Shown here: positions 7,849 through 16,360 of the stretch, in pieces
How the letters are laid out: each line of letters starts with the position of its first letter
How positions within the stretch are numbered: position 1 is the first letter of the stretch
Made by a program: the position numbers and the translations under genes
Origin: an uncultured Actinomycetes bacterium
GTDB lineage: Bacteria; Actinomycetota; Acidimicrobiia; Acidimicrobiales; RAAP-2
Direction: 5' to 3'
Length of the DNA stretch: 64,000 nt
Assembly (NCBI GenBank): GCA_903893745.1
Contig: CAITNF010000004.1
Coordinates: 62,001 to 126,000, forward strand
The notes under the pieces: generated by a model
Databases searched by the model: none
The model's input: only the letters and a program-made list of their open reading frames with translations
What the model was told of the DNA's origin: nothing

Positions 7849-8649
7849 ATGGCCAGCACCGATCTCGAGAAACGTCGTCTTGCGCGTCTACGGACCTACG
7901 CAATTGATCAAGCTCTGGCTCGAATGCATCATGAATATCCCGGATATCGACCACATCGAATCGTTGCCTCAATATGTGCCTATGAAGAAGAGGGAAACAT
8001 CGGCGGCGTTCTAGCCAAGATGCCCGACACCATCAATGGTGAGCCGTACACCACACTCGTGGTCGTCGATGGCGGCGACGACGAAACTGCGAAAGTGGCC
8101 CGCGACTTTGCCGGAGTGGTCGTCATTGAATTTCCAGTCAATTTGGGTCACGGTGTCGCCCTTCAGGTCACCTACCGCTACTGCATAGACAATGGGGTTC
8201 AATTCGTCGCCACGCTCGATGCCGATGGTCAAAACGACCCTGCTGAAATTCCGCAGGTTCTCGAACCCCTGCTCAACGATCGGGCAGATTTTGTCGTGGC
8301 GAGTCGCCGTCTCGGCGTCGACAATACTTCAGACCTATTTCGAAAAACTGGAGTTAGGTTTTTCTCGTTCATCATGAATCGAATGACTGGTGCCAAGCTC
8401 ACCGATACCTCAACGGGCTACCGAGGTCTGCGCGTTTCGATGCTCGGTGACGTTATAGACCGATTAACTCAAGAGCAGTATCAAACTGCGGAACTTCTTA
8501 TCACCTGTCTAAAACGAGGATGGCGTGCGTCTGAGGTGCCCACAGTTTGGCACCCGAGGTTCTCCGGAACGACGAAAAAGGGAGCCAACTGGCTCTTTGG
8601 CCTCCGCTACACCCGAGTGGTCTTCTCCACGTGGTGGCGCGAACGCTAA
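7849..8649 (+). CDS. Family-2 glycosyltransferase (DPM1/DpgA-like fold)
   Basis: 266 residues, soluble, no membrane helix. The GT-A domain begins near residue 40 (IVASICAYEEEGNIGGVL), has the DAD metal motif in ATLDADGQND near 125, and a DTSTGYRGLR acceptor-site segment near 185. It resembles polyprenol-phosphate sugar transferases, but lacks the C-terminal membrane part found in some. The start ATG follows GGGAG by four bases, eight bases after the HD-domain gene. The N-terminal 40 residues are basic and helical. Donor and acceptor cannot be read from the sequence. Its stop shares CTAA with the convergent plsC. Confidence 0.82.
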   Translation: MASTDLEKRRLARLRTYAIDQALARMHHEYPGYRPHRIVASICAYEEEGNIGGVLAKMPDTINGEPYTTLVVVDGGDDETAKVARDFAGVVVIEFPVNLGHGVALQVTYRYCIDNGVQFVATLDADGQNDPAEIPQVLEPLLNDRADFVVASRRLGVDNTSDLFRKTGVRFFSFIMNRMTGAKLTDTSTGYRGLRVSMLGDVIDRLTQEQYQTAELLITCLKRGWRASEVPTVWHPRFSGTTKKGANWLFGLRYTRVVFSTWWRER

Positions 8650-9308
8650 TTTCGACCTGAAGCTTGATCGTAAACGGTCTGCAGCGCATCTCTTAGTTCA
8701 TTAGTTTTTTCAGCAAGCACCGAACGCGCAATACGACCTTCCGATTCGGGGGGATAAATTGGCGCTCCAACAACAATCCGAATTTTCGCTGGACGTGGAA
8801 AACGCGAACCAACGGGCATTGCGAGATGGCTACCACCGATTCCAACCGGCACCACAATCGCTCCGGTCCTAGCTGCCACGAACATAGCGCCGTCACGTAG
8901 AGGTTCGACTCTCGGACCGTCCTTTCGGGTGCCTTCGGGGAAGAGAACCAGTGCATGACCTCGCCGCAGAACCTCTTCAGCCATCTTTAGCGACTCTCGA
9001 TCCGCACTCCCCCGAGTAACGGGAAACGCACCTAAGTAGCGCACCAACGGCCCGAGGACCGGTACTCGAAAGATGGAATCTTTGGCCATAAAGAAAGCCT
9101 TGCGCGGAGAAATGAACAGTGTGAAAGCAAAATCCACGTTAGACCGATGAATCGGTGCGATGAGGACTGGGCCCTCGAGAGGAATATTTTCAGCCCCTTC
9201 AACGGAAGGGCGAAAGATAACTCGCGCAATGCCACGCAACAAAATAGTTACCACTCTGTAGCCCAGCGTCTTTGAAGGATTGAGTTCTAGCGATGTGTCG
9301 TGAGACAT
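8646..9308 (-). CDS. plsC: 1-acyl-sn-glycerol-3-phosphate acyltransferase
   Basis: PlsC acylates lysophosphatidic acid to phosphatidic acid at the membrane. The 220-residue protein has the catalytic HRSNVD (HX4D) near residue 54 and the substrate-binding FPEGTRKDG near 122, plus VPVGIGG near 148. ATG at 9308 overlaps the end of cmk by 22 bases. It is the last gene of the scpA-to-plsC operon; its TAG stop overlaps the convergent glycosyltransferase stop. Confidence 0.92.
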   Translation of the reverse strand: MSHDTSLELNPSKTLGYRVVTILLRGIARVIFRPSVEGAENIPLEGPVLIAPIHRSNVDFAFTLFISPRKAFFMAKDSIFRVPVLGPLVRYLGAFPVTRGSADRESLKMAEEVLRRGHALVLFPEGTRKDGPRVEPLRDGAMFVAARTGAIVVPVGIGGSHLAMPVGSRFPRPAKIRIVVGAPIYPPESEGRIARSVLAEKTNELRDALQTVYDQASGRN

Positions 9309-9910
9309 GCCACGATCTCCTTTACCACTTCATCAACGGCTCGACCAGTCGTATCGACAAATAATGCATCAGCCGCCTGACGCAGCGGTGAGTTGGTGCG
9401 GTTTGAGTCAGCTTCATCGCGTCGCGCAACTGACGATGCGCTCTCGTCACCTCGTCGGCGTGCTCGCTCTTCGATTGACGCGGTCAGAAACACTTTCAAT
9501 GTGGCATCCGGGAAAACCACCGTCGTAATGTCGCGTCCTTCGACAACCGTTCCCTCGGATTGACTCGCCGCCCAGGCTCGTTGACGGGATACCATCGCGC
9601 GTCGCACCAGCGGTTGTGCCGCGACTACTGATACCGCTTCATTGATGGCCGGTGTTCGAATTTCGTCTTCAACATCTCGCCCATTAATGGTGACTCGCGG
9701 GAGAGTAGTGATCTCCGACTGGTCGGCTAATGTGGCAACTGCTACCTCATCGTGAATTTCAAGACCCTTAAACAGCGCCTCACAAGCAACAGCCCGGTAC
9801 ATCGCGCCGGTATCGAGAAACGACCAACCCAGGGTCTGCGCAACACCTCGCGCAACCGTCGATTTCCCAGAACCCGCCGGGCCATCAATGGCTATAACGG
9901 GGACACTCAC
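9287..9910 (-). CDS. cmk: Cytidylate kinase
   Basis: Cmk phosphorylates CMP and dCMP with ATP. The 207-residue protein opens with a P loop (IDGPAGSGKSTVA near residues 8-20), then LDTGAMYRA and EGRDITTVVFPDA, all family motifs. GTG at 9910 overlaps the aroA stop (GTGA). The aroA-cmk link is common in bacteria (cmk-rpsA is the more usual partner; rpsA lies elsewhere here). Confidence 0.96.
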   Translation of the reverse strand: MSVPVIAIDGPAGSGKSTVARGVAQTLGWSFLDTGAMYRAVACEALFKGLEIHDEVAVATLADQSEITTLPRVTINGRDVEDEIRTPAINEAVSVVAAQPLVRRAMVSRQRAWAASQSEGTVVEGRDITTVVFPDATLKVFLTASIEERARRRGDESASSVARRDEADSNRTNSPLRQAADALFVDTTGRAVDEVVKEIVACLTTHR

Positions 9911-11187
9911 TGCAGCGCCGCCAGGTCATCAAAAAACAGTGGGTAGCTCGAACTGACAGTTTGTGCGCCAGTAATTCGACAACCGTAACCGGCCGCACCG
10001 GCAATGGCACTTGACATCACCATTCGATGATCAGATCTGCCATCAAAGTCAAAGGAATTGAAATGTTTCGCTCCACCAACACCTTCTATGAAGAAGTCAT
10101 CAGATTCACTCCAGGTGCGACAACCCAGCGCTGCCGCCAGTTCCATTGAGCTAGCGAATCGATCGGACTCTTTGACTCTAAGTTCGCCCATGTCACGAAA
10201 GACGCTCACTCCATTTGCCGCGGCGGCAGCCACGGTGAGAGCGGGCACTTCATCCACGGAGGGAATTTCCGAAGACAAAATTTCAGTCGCGGTCAACTTG
10301 GAACTCACACTTCGTAGAGAAATTCCCGTATCCGTGGAGGAAATTGAAAGTTGTGCAGCCATCCTCTGTAGCACCTGAATGAAGCCATTGCGCTCGGGGC
10401 TGCTATCAATATTAAGAATTTCTATTTCCGCGTCTGTGTGAATGGCTCCCAGCACCGCGAAGAATGCGGCCTGTGAAGGATCGCCCGGAATGATCCACGT
10501 CGTGGCTTGGGGTCGACTGGGTTCCAGTTCCACAATCCTTCCATCTGCCAAGTTGGTGCTTTCAACTGAGACTCCGGCGCGAAGCAACATGTCCTCAGTC
10601 GTACTTCGTGTTCGGACGTCCTCTCTGACGATGACCTTCGTAGTCGCCGCCAGACCGGCAAGCAAGATCGACGACTTCACTTGAGCGCTCGAGACCGGCA
10701 AGTGATAATCGATGGCGTGGAGTTCTCTGCTCCCTATCACCTTGAGCGGAGCCGTCACCGAGACGCCCTGACCCGACACCGTCGCGCCCATCAACGTCAG
10801 CGGTATTGCTACCCGGTCCATTGGGCGCCGTGACAGCGACGAATCTCCAATCAGTACGTGGGTACCAGCAATACCACTTACCAAACCCGCAACTAATCGC
10901 ATGGTCGTTCCAGAGTTACCGCAGTCGAGTGGCTCGTTCGCCGCCCTCAATCCCAGTGTGGGTCCTTCAACGGTCACGACTGATTCACTGTACGTCACCT
11001 CGGCGCCAAGCTGACCCGCAATCACTCCGGTTGCGCGAACGTCATCGGCGCGAGAGAGCCCGGTAATCGTGCTTCGACCAGATGCGAGTGCACTCAGCAA
11101 CAACGCACGATGTGACGCACTCTTATCGCCGGGCACTTGGACACTGCCGCGAAGGGCGCCTGCGGCAGCTACCGAGCGTGTCGTCAT
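9907..11187 (-). CDS. aroA: 3-phosphoshikimate 1-carboxyvinyltransferase (EPSP synthase)
   Basis: AroA joins PEP and shikimate-3-phosphate, the sixth shikimate step. The 426-residue protein has PGDKSASHRALLLSALA near residue 19, LDCGNSGTTMRL near 82, SSAQVKSSILLAGL near 166 and a late DHRMVMSSAIAG, matching both inverse domains. Start ATG overlaps the tyrA stop (TAATG). Sits between tyrA and cmk in an aromatic-synthesis operon. Confidence 0.96.
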   Translation of the reverse strand: MTTRSVAAAGALRGSVQVPGDKSASHRALLLSALASGRSTITGLSRADDVRATGVIAGQLGAEVTYSESVVTVEGPTLGLRAANEPLDCGNSGTTMRLVAGLVSGIAGTHVLIGDSSLSRRPMDRVAIPLTLMGATVSGQGVSVTAPLKVIGSRELHAIDYHLPVSSAQVKSSILLAGLAATTKVIVREDVRTRSTTEDMLLRAGVSVESTNLADGRIVELEPSRPQATTWIIPGDPSQAAFFAVLGAIHTDAEIEILNIDSSPERNGFIQVLQRMAAQLSISSTDTGISLRSVSSKLTATEILSSEIPSVDEVPALTVAAAAANGVSVFRDMGELRVKESDRFASSMELAAALGCRTWSESDDFFIEGVGGAKHFNSFDFDGRSDHRMVMSSAIAGAAGYGCRITGAQTVSSSYPLFFDDLAALQ

Positions 11188-12257
11188 TATTCGGCCACGA
11201 CCGAAAATCCCAACGACGTGATTGACGACGTCAGGAGCCCTGCTTTCTCACGATCAATTGCGAGTAACAAGGTTCCGGATCGACCTTCGATGCCGTGAGC
11301 AATCTCAATATCGAAAATATTGACACCAAGCTCGGAAGCAGTTTTTGTGATTGTTGCTAATTGACCCGGTTCATCACTCAAAACAACGCGTAGATGGGAC
11401 ATATCAGAACTATTTATTGCTCGTCCGGGAAGCGCACGCCGAGCGACAGAGGCTGCAATCAGATCCGACTCCAAGTTTGTTCGATCACCACTCTCAATTG
11501 ATTGACGCAAGTGCTGAAGTCGTTGCTCAAGCGCCCGAAGTGCCTGCGTCACAGCAGCACGATTTTCGAAGAGAACTTCGGGCCAAATCGAAGGATCACC
11601 AGCAGCAACCCGCGTCATGTCTCGAAAACCGCCAGCCGCCATCTGAAGGAGTACTGCATCTTGTTGCGCCGCGACACTTGCTTCATTCATTAGAGCGCCG
11701 GCCACGATGTGAGGAACGTGACTCGCGAGAGCAACAAGTCGATCGTGATCTCCAGGACTAACCGCAACGACGTTGGCATCAATTTCGCGCAAGTATCCAT
11801 GTAATTGACCGTACCGATCAGGCTCTGTTTCGCTGGTTGGCGTCAGTATCCATGTACATCCCTTAAACAAATCTGCCCGAGCTCCGGCTAGACCTCGTTG
11901 TTCCGAGCCAGCCATTGGATGCCCACCAATGAAACGCGCGTCCCTAATTTTTTCGACAATTGAAGTCTTGACGCCGGCTACGTCGGTAACGATGCACGAC
12001 GCATCCGCGCTATTTTCAAGAAGAGATCGTGCCACGTCGACCACATCACCAGCCGGAGTGGCCACCACAAAGAGTCGAGTAGCCGGCTCTGGCAGATCCC
12101 CGTCAACCAGGCCAGTTGACAAGGCGGTCTTGAGTGTTTCACTATTCAGATCGCTACCCGTAACACGCCATCCTGCTTGTGCAAGTGCCAAGGCAACCGA
12201 GGCCCCAATTAGTCCTAGGCCCACAATGTGAGCGCTACGCTCACTTGGCGAGGTCAT
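11187..12257 (-). CDS. tyrA: Prephenate dehydrogenase with C-terminal ACT domain
   Basis: TyrA oxidatively decarboxylates prephenate to 4-hydroxyphenylpyruvate for tyrosine synthesis. It has an NAD-binding Rossmann motif (VGLGLIGASVALAL) right after the start, GGHPMAGSEQRG near residue 110 and SHVPHIVAGALMNE near 175. A C-terminal ACT domain (DEPGQLATITKTASELGVN near 290) suggests feedback control by an amino acid. The frame extends to 12311, but ATG at 12257 fits the family N-terminus; it overlaps the end of aroH by 17 bases. Confidence 0.93.
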   Translation of the reverse strand: MTSPSERSAHIVGLGLIGASVALALAQAGWRVTGSDLNSETLKTALSTGLVDGDLPEPATRLFVVATPAGDVVDVARSLLENSADASCIVTDVAGVKTSIVEKIRDARFIGGHPMAGSEQRGLAGARADLFKGCTWILTPTSETEPDRYGQLHGYLREIDANVVAVSPGDHDRLVALASHVPHIVAGALMNEASVAAQQDAVLLQMAAGGFRDMTRVAAGDPSIWPEVLFENRAAVTQALRALEQRLQHLRQSIESGDRTNLESDLIAASVARRALPGRAINSSDMSHLRVVLSDEPGQLATITKTASELGVNIFDIEIAHGIEGRSGTLLLAIDREKAGLLTSSITSLGFSVVAE

Positions 12258-12612
12258 CACGGAGACTAACTGCTTGACGCAAGTAAACGTGACGAATTTC
12301 ACTTCGATCACGTTCAGTCGAAACCACCATCATTATTCTCAAACAGCGCGGCAACGATCCCGGTACTGCAATCTCACTCGCGCACATCAATGGCACGTCG
12401 GCAAATCCAACTGAACGAGCAGCCGTTGCGGGAAATGCAGATACCAAGTCAGAGGTGCTCGTGAAAAATACATTGACTACGCTATCGATAACAATGTTGT
12501 TCGTCTCAAGCATTGCCCGCAGGAGTTCTTGCACGGCGTCATGAATGGCTTCTGGGGTGTCAATTTCGGTGGTGGTAGCCCCTCGAATAGCGCGAATCAT
12601 TGATGAAGTCAT
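12241..12612 (-). CDS. aroH: Chorismate mutase, AroH class
   Basis: AroH is a small trimeric enzyme that rearranges chorismate to prephenate, the substrate of TyrA encoded directly downstream. The 123-residue protein matches the Bacillus AroH pattern: RGATT near the start with the first active-site Arg, a CASE segment with the active-site Glu, LRIMM with the key Arg near residue 93, and the C-terminal IRHVYLRQAVSLRDDL. ATG at 12612 overlaps the rluB stop (ATGA). The frame is open further upstream to 12780, but that part is rluB. Confidence 0.93.
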   Translation of the reverse strand: MTSSMIRAIRGATTTEIDTPEAIHDAVQELLRAMLETNNIVIDSVVNVFFTSTSDLVSAFPATAARSVGFADVPLMCASEIAVPGSLPRCLRIMMVVSTERDRSEIRHVYLRQAVSLRDDLAK

Positions 12613-13349
12613 GATGGCATCGTAGAGGCCATCTCGTCGGTAAGGCCAACTGCTTCCATGAGCCGACGAACTTCCATGAGCGATAGTTGCCGACACGACC
12701 CGGGCGTCAAAGTGGCATCTTGAATTGGGCCAATTCGCGTACGAACTAATCGGGTTACGTCGTGACCAACTGCCCCGCACATACGTCGAACCAGGCGATT
12801 GCGGCCCTCGTGAATGACGATGCGCAGCAGCCCATCACTCACCCGACTGACTTGGGCTGGGCTGGTCACACCATCTTCGAGCTCGACCCCCTCGCGTAAG
12901 CGCCGAATTGCCGCCGGAGATGGATCTCCCTCGACTCGAACCAAATACTCCTTGGCGATACCCGAGCTGGGATGCGTCAAAAGATGTGCCAGTCGACCAT
13001 CATTAGTCAGAATTAAGAGTCCTTCAGTATTCATATCGAGTCGGCCGACTGGAAATATACGAACTGAGGATTCAACGAGCTCCAGCACGGTCGGACGGCC
13101 CTGCGGGTCCGACGCGGTTGTGACTACTCCATCTGGCTTGTTCAACAGGTAATACACGGTGTTCTGCGCCGTGGGCGCCATGGCCCCATCGACACAAATG
13201 ACCTGTTGTTCGGGATCCACACGATTTCCAAGTTCGGCAGTGCGACCGTCGATGGTTACGCGGCCCTCCGCGATCAAGATTTCGCAAACTCTTCGAGAGC
13301 CGAAGCCGGCCCGAGCCAAGGTTTTTTGGAGTCGTTCGCCTTCGCTCAA
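12609..13349 (-). CDS. rluB: 23S rRNA pseudouridine synthase, RsuA/RluB family
   Basis: 246 residues: an N-terminal S4 RNA-binding domain (about 4-50, RLQKTLARAGFGSRRVCE) followed by the pseudouridine synthase domain with the catalytic Asp in GRLDMNTEGLL near residue 102. In Actinobacteria this gene usually follows scpA-scpB, as here. The start reads TTG at 13349, directly after the scpB stop, with GAGGG eight bases upstream; no better in-frame ATG exists before the S4 domain. Confidence 0.92.
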   Translation of the reverse strand: MSEGERLQKTLARAGFGSRRVCEILIAEGRVTIDGRTAELGNRVDPEQQVICVDGAMAPTAQNTVYYLLNKPDGVVTTASDPQGRPTVLELVESSVRIFPVGRLDMNTEGLLILTNDGRLAHLLTHPSSGIAKEYLVRVEGDPSPAAIRRLREGVELEDGVTSPAQVSRVSDGLLRIVIHEGRNRLVRRMCGAVGHDVTRLVRTRIGPIQDATLTPGSCRQLSLMEVRRLMEAVGLTDEMASTMPS

Positions 13350-13940
13350 CTACGTTCCCTCAATCGCGTCGGAGGCTGCCTCAGTGAATTCGTCAACAAT
13401 GGCGTTGGCAGTCTCCAGCGTGGGCATGAACTCTTCGATTGGTGGCAGCTCCGAAATTGACGACAGGCCCATCCGATCAAGAAAGAGTTCAGTAGTGGCG
13501 TAGAGAATCGGTTGGCCCGGGCCCGCAGCTCGGCCCCGCTCTTCGATATAGCCCCGTTGCTCAAGGAGTCGACTGACACCGTCAACGTTGACACCTCGAA
13601 GTGCCGTGATTTGGGCACGCGATATGGGTTGACGGTATGCAATGATTGCCAATGTTTCCAGCGCTGCTGAACTCAAGCGATGCGAAACATCTCGATTAGC
13701 GAACTTAGCCACCCATTCAGCAACGTCTGGGGCCGACTGCATTACCCAACCGCTCGCCAGTTCAATGAATTGAAACCCCCGCCGGTCTGCCACAAATTCG
13801 CTGCGGAGTCGACGAAGAACCTCTAGTACCTCGGTGGCGTCGGCCTCAACCACATCAGCGAGCTCCTCTGTTGAAATTGGCTCAAGCGCGACGGTCAGCA
13901 TTGCCTCGAGTTTCTGTTCTAACGAAAGCTCAACCCTCAT
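13350..13940 (-). CDS. scpB: Segregation and condensation protein B
   Basis: ScpB dimerises and binds ScpA and SMC to form the bacterial condensin. The 196-residue protein contains two winged-helix domains; LSSAALETLAIIAYRQPISRAQI near residue 90 is the family signature, followed by RGVNVDGVSRLLEQRGYI. I prefer ATG at 13940 (AAGGA nine bases upstream) over the TTG at 13949; it lies inside the last codons of scpA. Confidence 0.93.
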   Translation of the reverse strand: MRVELSLEQKLEAMLTVALEPISTEELADVVEADATEVLEVLRRLRSEFVADRRGFQFIELASGWVMQSAPDVAEWVAKFANRDVSHRLSSAALETLAIIAYRQPISRAQITALRGVNVDGVSRLLEQRGYIEERGRAAGPGQPILYATTELFLDRMGLSSISELPPIEEFMPTLETANAIVDEFTEAASDAIEGT

Positions 13941-14706
13941 AGACGTCAATCCTTCCGAGATCGAATTCGACTGAATCCTCTATCCACTCAATATCAACAT
14001 CACCAAATGTGACACCCTGCCCTAGGTTGACGCGGCCCAATTTGCATAGCTCGAGCAGGGCGAGAAAGTGCACAATGATTTCGATTCGAGTGCTGAGGCC
14101 AATAGTGAGCGTGCGAAACGACAATTTTCCGCGACTAGGTAGTGACTGCACCAGAGCAGCAACTGTTTCAGCCACCGTAACTGCATCCACCGTTACGTGG
14201 TGCAAACGCACGAGCGGCATCGGTTTTTCTTCGACCCCTCGTAGGTAGGCCATCGCCAACTGCGCCACCGAAACTCCCGAGAGTAGATCTGGTGGGGTAA
14301 CGATAAACCCGTCATCAATTCCTCGAAGGCGCGGGTAGCCGCGACTTGCGCGTTCAAACAACGAAACGAAGGCATCAGCCAGTGCCGAGTAGGTCCGCAG
14401 TTCCAAAAGTCGCGCGAGCAGGACATCGCGCTCTTCCCATCCAACGAACTCCTCATCCGGTTCCGAGGTGTCTCGACTGGGTAGGAGTCGTTGGCTCTTC
14501 ATCTCAAGTAAAATTGCGGCAATAAGTAGAAACTCTGAGAGTTCTTCAACTGGGATTGTCTGTGCCGTATCGCGAAGAACTGCAACAAATTCATTCACGA
14601 TGGGCGTTAATGGCACATCGAGAATGTCGATCTCGTGGCGGCTTATCAACTGGAGAAGCAGTTCTACTGGGCCGCTAAAGGACGGCGTCGTCACGACGAA
14701 GGTCAC
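13930..14706 (-). CDS. scpA: Segregation and condensation protein A
   Basis: ScpA is the kleisin subunit that bridges SMC heads. The 258-residue protein begins with the conserved FSGPVELLLQLISRHEIDILDVPL and has LLIAAILLEMKSQRLLP near residue 63; the C-terminal winged helix contains SLPSRGKLSFRTL and IVHFLALLELCKLGRV. GTG at 14706 lies six bases after a TAGAGT -10 box. It heads an eight-gene operon to plsC and is divergent from trpS. Confidence 0.95.
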   Translation of the reverse strand: MTFVVTTPSFSGPVELLLQLISRHEIDILDVPLTPIVNEFVAVLRDTAQTIPVEELSEFLLIAAILLEMKSQRLLPSRDTSEPDEEFVGWEERDVLLARLLELRTYSALADAFVSLFERASRGYPRLRGIDDGFIVTPPDLLSGVSVAQLAMAYLRGVEEKPMPLVRLHHVTVDAVTVAETVAALVQSLPSRGKLSFRTLTIGLSTRIEIIVHFLALLELCKLGRVNLGQGVTFGDVDIEWIEDSVEFDLGRIDVYEG

Positions 14707-14712
14707 AAAGAA

Positions 14713-14718
14713 ACTCTA
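14713..14718 (-). promoter_or_regulatory. -10 box for leaderless scpA
   Basis: TAGAGT on the minus strand, then TTCTTT, then GTG at 14706. Head promoter of scpA-scpB-rluB-aroH-tyrA-aroA-cmk-plsC. Confidence 0.6.
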
Positions 14719-14748
14719 GTTGAAACAAGGATTTGGGGAGTGTTCCTC

Positions 14749-14754
14749 TACGAT
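14749..14754 (+). promoter_or_regulatory. -10 box for leaderless trpS
   Basis: TACGAT followed by AGAAGC and GTG at 14761. The scpA -10 box is 30 bases away on the other strand, so both promoters share a 54-bp spacer. Confidence 0.6.
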
Positions 14755-14760
14755 AGAAGC

Positions 14761-15729
14761 GTGCGCATACTTTCGGGCATTCAACCCTCGGGAACCATGC
14801 ACCTGGGCAACTATTTGGGTGCGGTCAAGCAATGGGTGTCTGCCCAGAGCCCTGACGCCTTTTACTGCGTAGTCGATCTGCACGCCCTGACCCTTCAGAT
14901 TGAGCCCTCATTGTTACGAGAACAGACTGCCGACTGCGTTGCAACCCTGCTGGCCGCCGGTCTAGACCCGGAAATCTGCACCCTGTTCATCCAGAGCCAG
15001 GTCCCCTATCACGCACAACTCAACTGGCTGCTCGAGTGTGTCGCCACGTTTGGTGAGCTCAGTCGAATGACTCAATTCAAAGAAAAGGCTTCGCGCCAAG
15101 ATGGCTATCGCGTGGGTCTCTTCACTTACCCGGTACTGATGGCGGGCGATATTTTGCTCTACGAGAGCACGCAAGTACCAGTTGGTGACGATCAGCGTCA
15201 GCATTTGGAACTAACGAGGGAGATCGCCGAGCGATTTAATAATCGTTACGGAACCACATTCACAGTCCCCGTCGGGGTACATCCTCCTACTGGCGCTCGC
15301 ATTATGGATCTCCAAAATCCCAGTCGTAAGATGTCGAAATCACTTTCGAGCCCTCTCGGGTCAATCTATCTTTTTGACAGTCCTTCCGATATTGAGAAGA
15401 AAATAAAAAAGGCAGTCACCGATACCGAGAACGATGTGCGATTCGATTGGGCGACAAAGCCGGGGCTCTCCAACCTCCTCGAAATTTACGCGGCATTTTC
15501 TGATGAACATCCCACCGCAGTTGCCGACCGCTACGAGCGATACGGAGATTTAAAGGCCGACTTGAGTGCTCTGATCATCGAGTCGCTCGCGCCGATTTCC
15601 GCTCGTTACACCGAGCTACGTAGCGATACCGCTGGACTTAACGCTATTACTCGACGTGGCGCCGAAAAGGCCTCGGTCGTTGCAGGTGGCGTCTATCGAC
15701 GCGCGGCCCAGGCAATGGGCCTGCTTTAA
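14761..15729 (+). CDS. trpS: Tryptophanyl-tRNA synthetase
   Basis: Class I synthetase that charges tRNA-Trp. The frame extends upstream, but the family N-terminus RILSGIQPSGTMHLGNYLGA begins at GTG 14761, giving 322 residues, a normal length. HIGH-type signature is PSGTMHLGN; KMSKS is present as SRKMSKS near residue 187; GDDQRQHLELTREIAERFN near 142 is also typical. Single gene, divergent from the scpA operon; its TAA stop shares TTAA with the convergent M50 gene. Confidence 0.97.
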   Translation: MRILSGIQPSGTMHLGNYLGAVKQWVSAQSPDAFYCVVDLHALTLQIEPSLLREQTADCVATLLAAGLDPEICTLFIQSQVPYHAQLNWLLECVATFGELSRMTQFKEKASRQDGYRVGLFTYPVLMAGDILLYESTQVPVGDDQRQHLELTREIAERFNNRYGTTFTVPVGVHPPTGARIMDLQNPSRKMSKSLSSPLGSIYLFDSPSDIEKKIKKAVTDTENDVRFDWATKPGLSNLLEIYAAFSDEHPTAVADRYERYGDLKADLSALIIESLAPISARYTELRSDTAGLNAITRRGAEKASVVAGGVYRRAAQAMGLL

Positions 15730-16352
15730 AACAGTAGGTTCAGCCACCAGTTCTGAAGGCTCCCCAGAGCATGGGTTCCTACGTGGAAAAACAGCGAGTC
15801 AAGAATTACGAGGCCCATAACAATCGGCAGCGCCTTCGATCGGAGCTGGTAGTACGACGCCAACCTCTTACGAGGAATAAACCGTTCGATGATTGCCGAG
15901 CCATCAAGTGGTGGAAGTGGAATCAAATTGAACGCGGCCAGCGTGATATTTACTATCCCAAAATAGACCCCGATATTTAGTACCCAAGGGTTGATATTGA
16001 AATTCTTGATGTCCAATTTACAAAGCCCAAAAGCGGCGGCACTCAGGATGATGTTGACTAACGGGCCCGCCAGCGAAACGTAGAGCGACTGTTTTCGTGG
16101 ATTACGAAGTTGCGAAAAATTTACCGGCACGGGCTTGGCATACCCAAACGCTGGGAGGCCGCTGAAAATCAATATTGCCGGAAGCAGCAACGTGCCGAAT
16201 GGGTCAATGTGGCGAATGGGATTCAAAGTCAGACGGTGCATTTGCTTCGCAGTGGAATCGCCGAAGTAGTTGGCCACGAACCCGTGACTGACTTCGTGCA
16301 GCACAATTGATGGGATTATCGCTATAAAGAAATAGATGTAACTCGATGACAT
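15726..16352 (-). CDS. Site-2-protease-like M50 family membrane metalloprotease
   Basis: 208 residues with about five membrane helices. The zinc motif HEVSH lies in the first helix (near residue 19) and the partner motif NLIPLPPLDGS near 145. There is no PDZ domain, so it belongs to the short M50B group (YwhC-like) rather than RseP. Substrate unknown. It follows xerD by eight bases and is the last gene of a long minus-strand run. Confidence 0.88.
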   Translation of the reverse strand: MSSSYIYFFIAIIPSIVLHEVSHGFVANYFGDSTAKQMHRLTLNPIRHIDPFGTLLLPAILIFSGLPAFGYAKPVPVNFSQLRNPRKQSLYVSLAGPLVNIILSAAAFGLCKLDIKNFNINPWVLNIGVYFGIVNITLAAFNLIPLPPLDGSAIIERFIPRKRLASYYQLRSKALPIVMGLVILDSLFFHVGTHALGSLQNWWLNLLF

Positions 16353-16360
16353 GGCAGTCC

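Noticed and set aside
12613-12780. N-terminal extension of aroH
   Set aside because: This part is the antiparallel-free, same-strand rluB gene in another frame; the AroH family begins at 12612.
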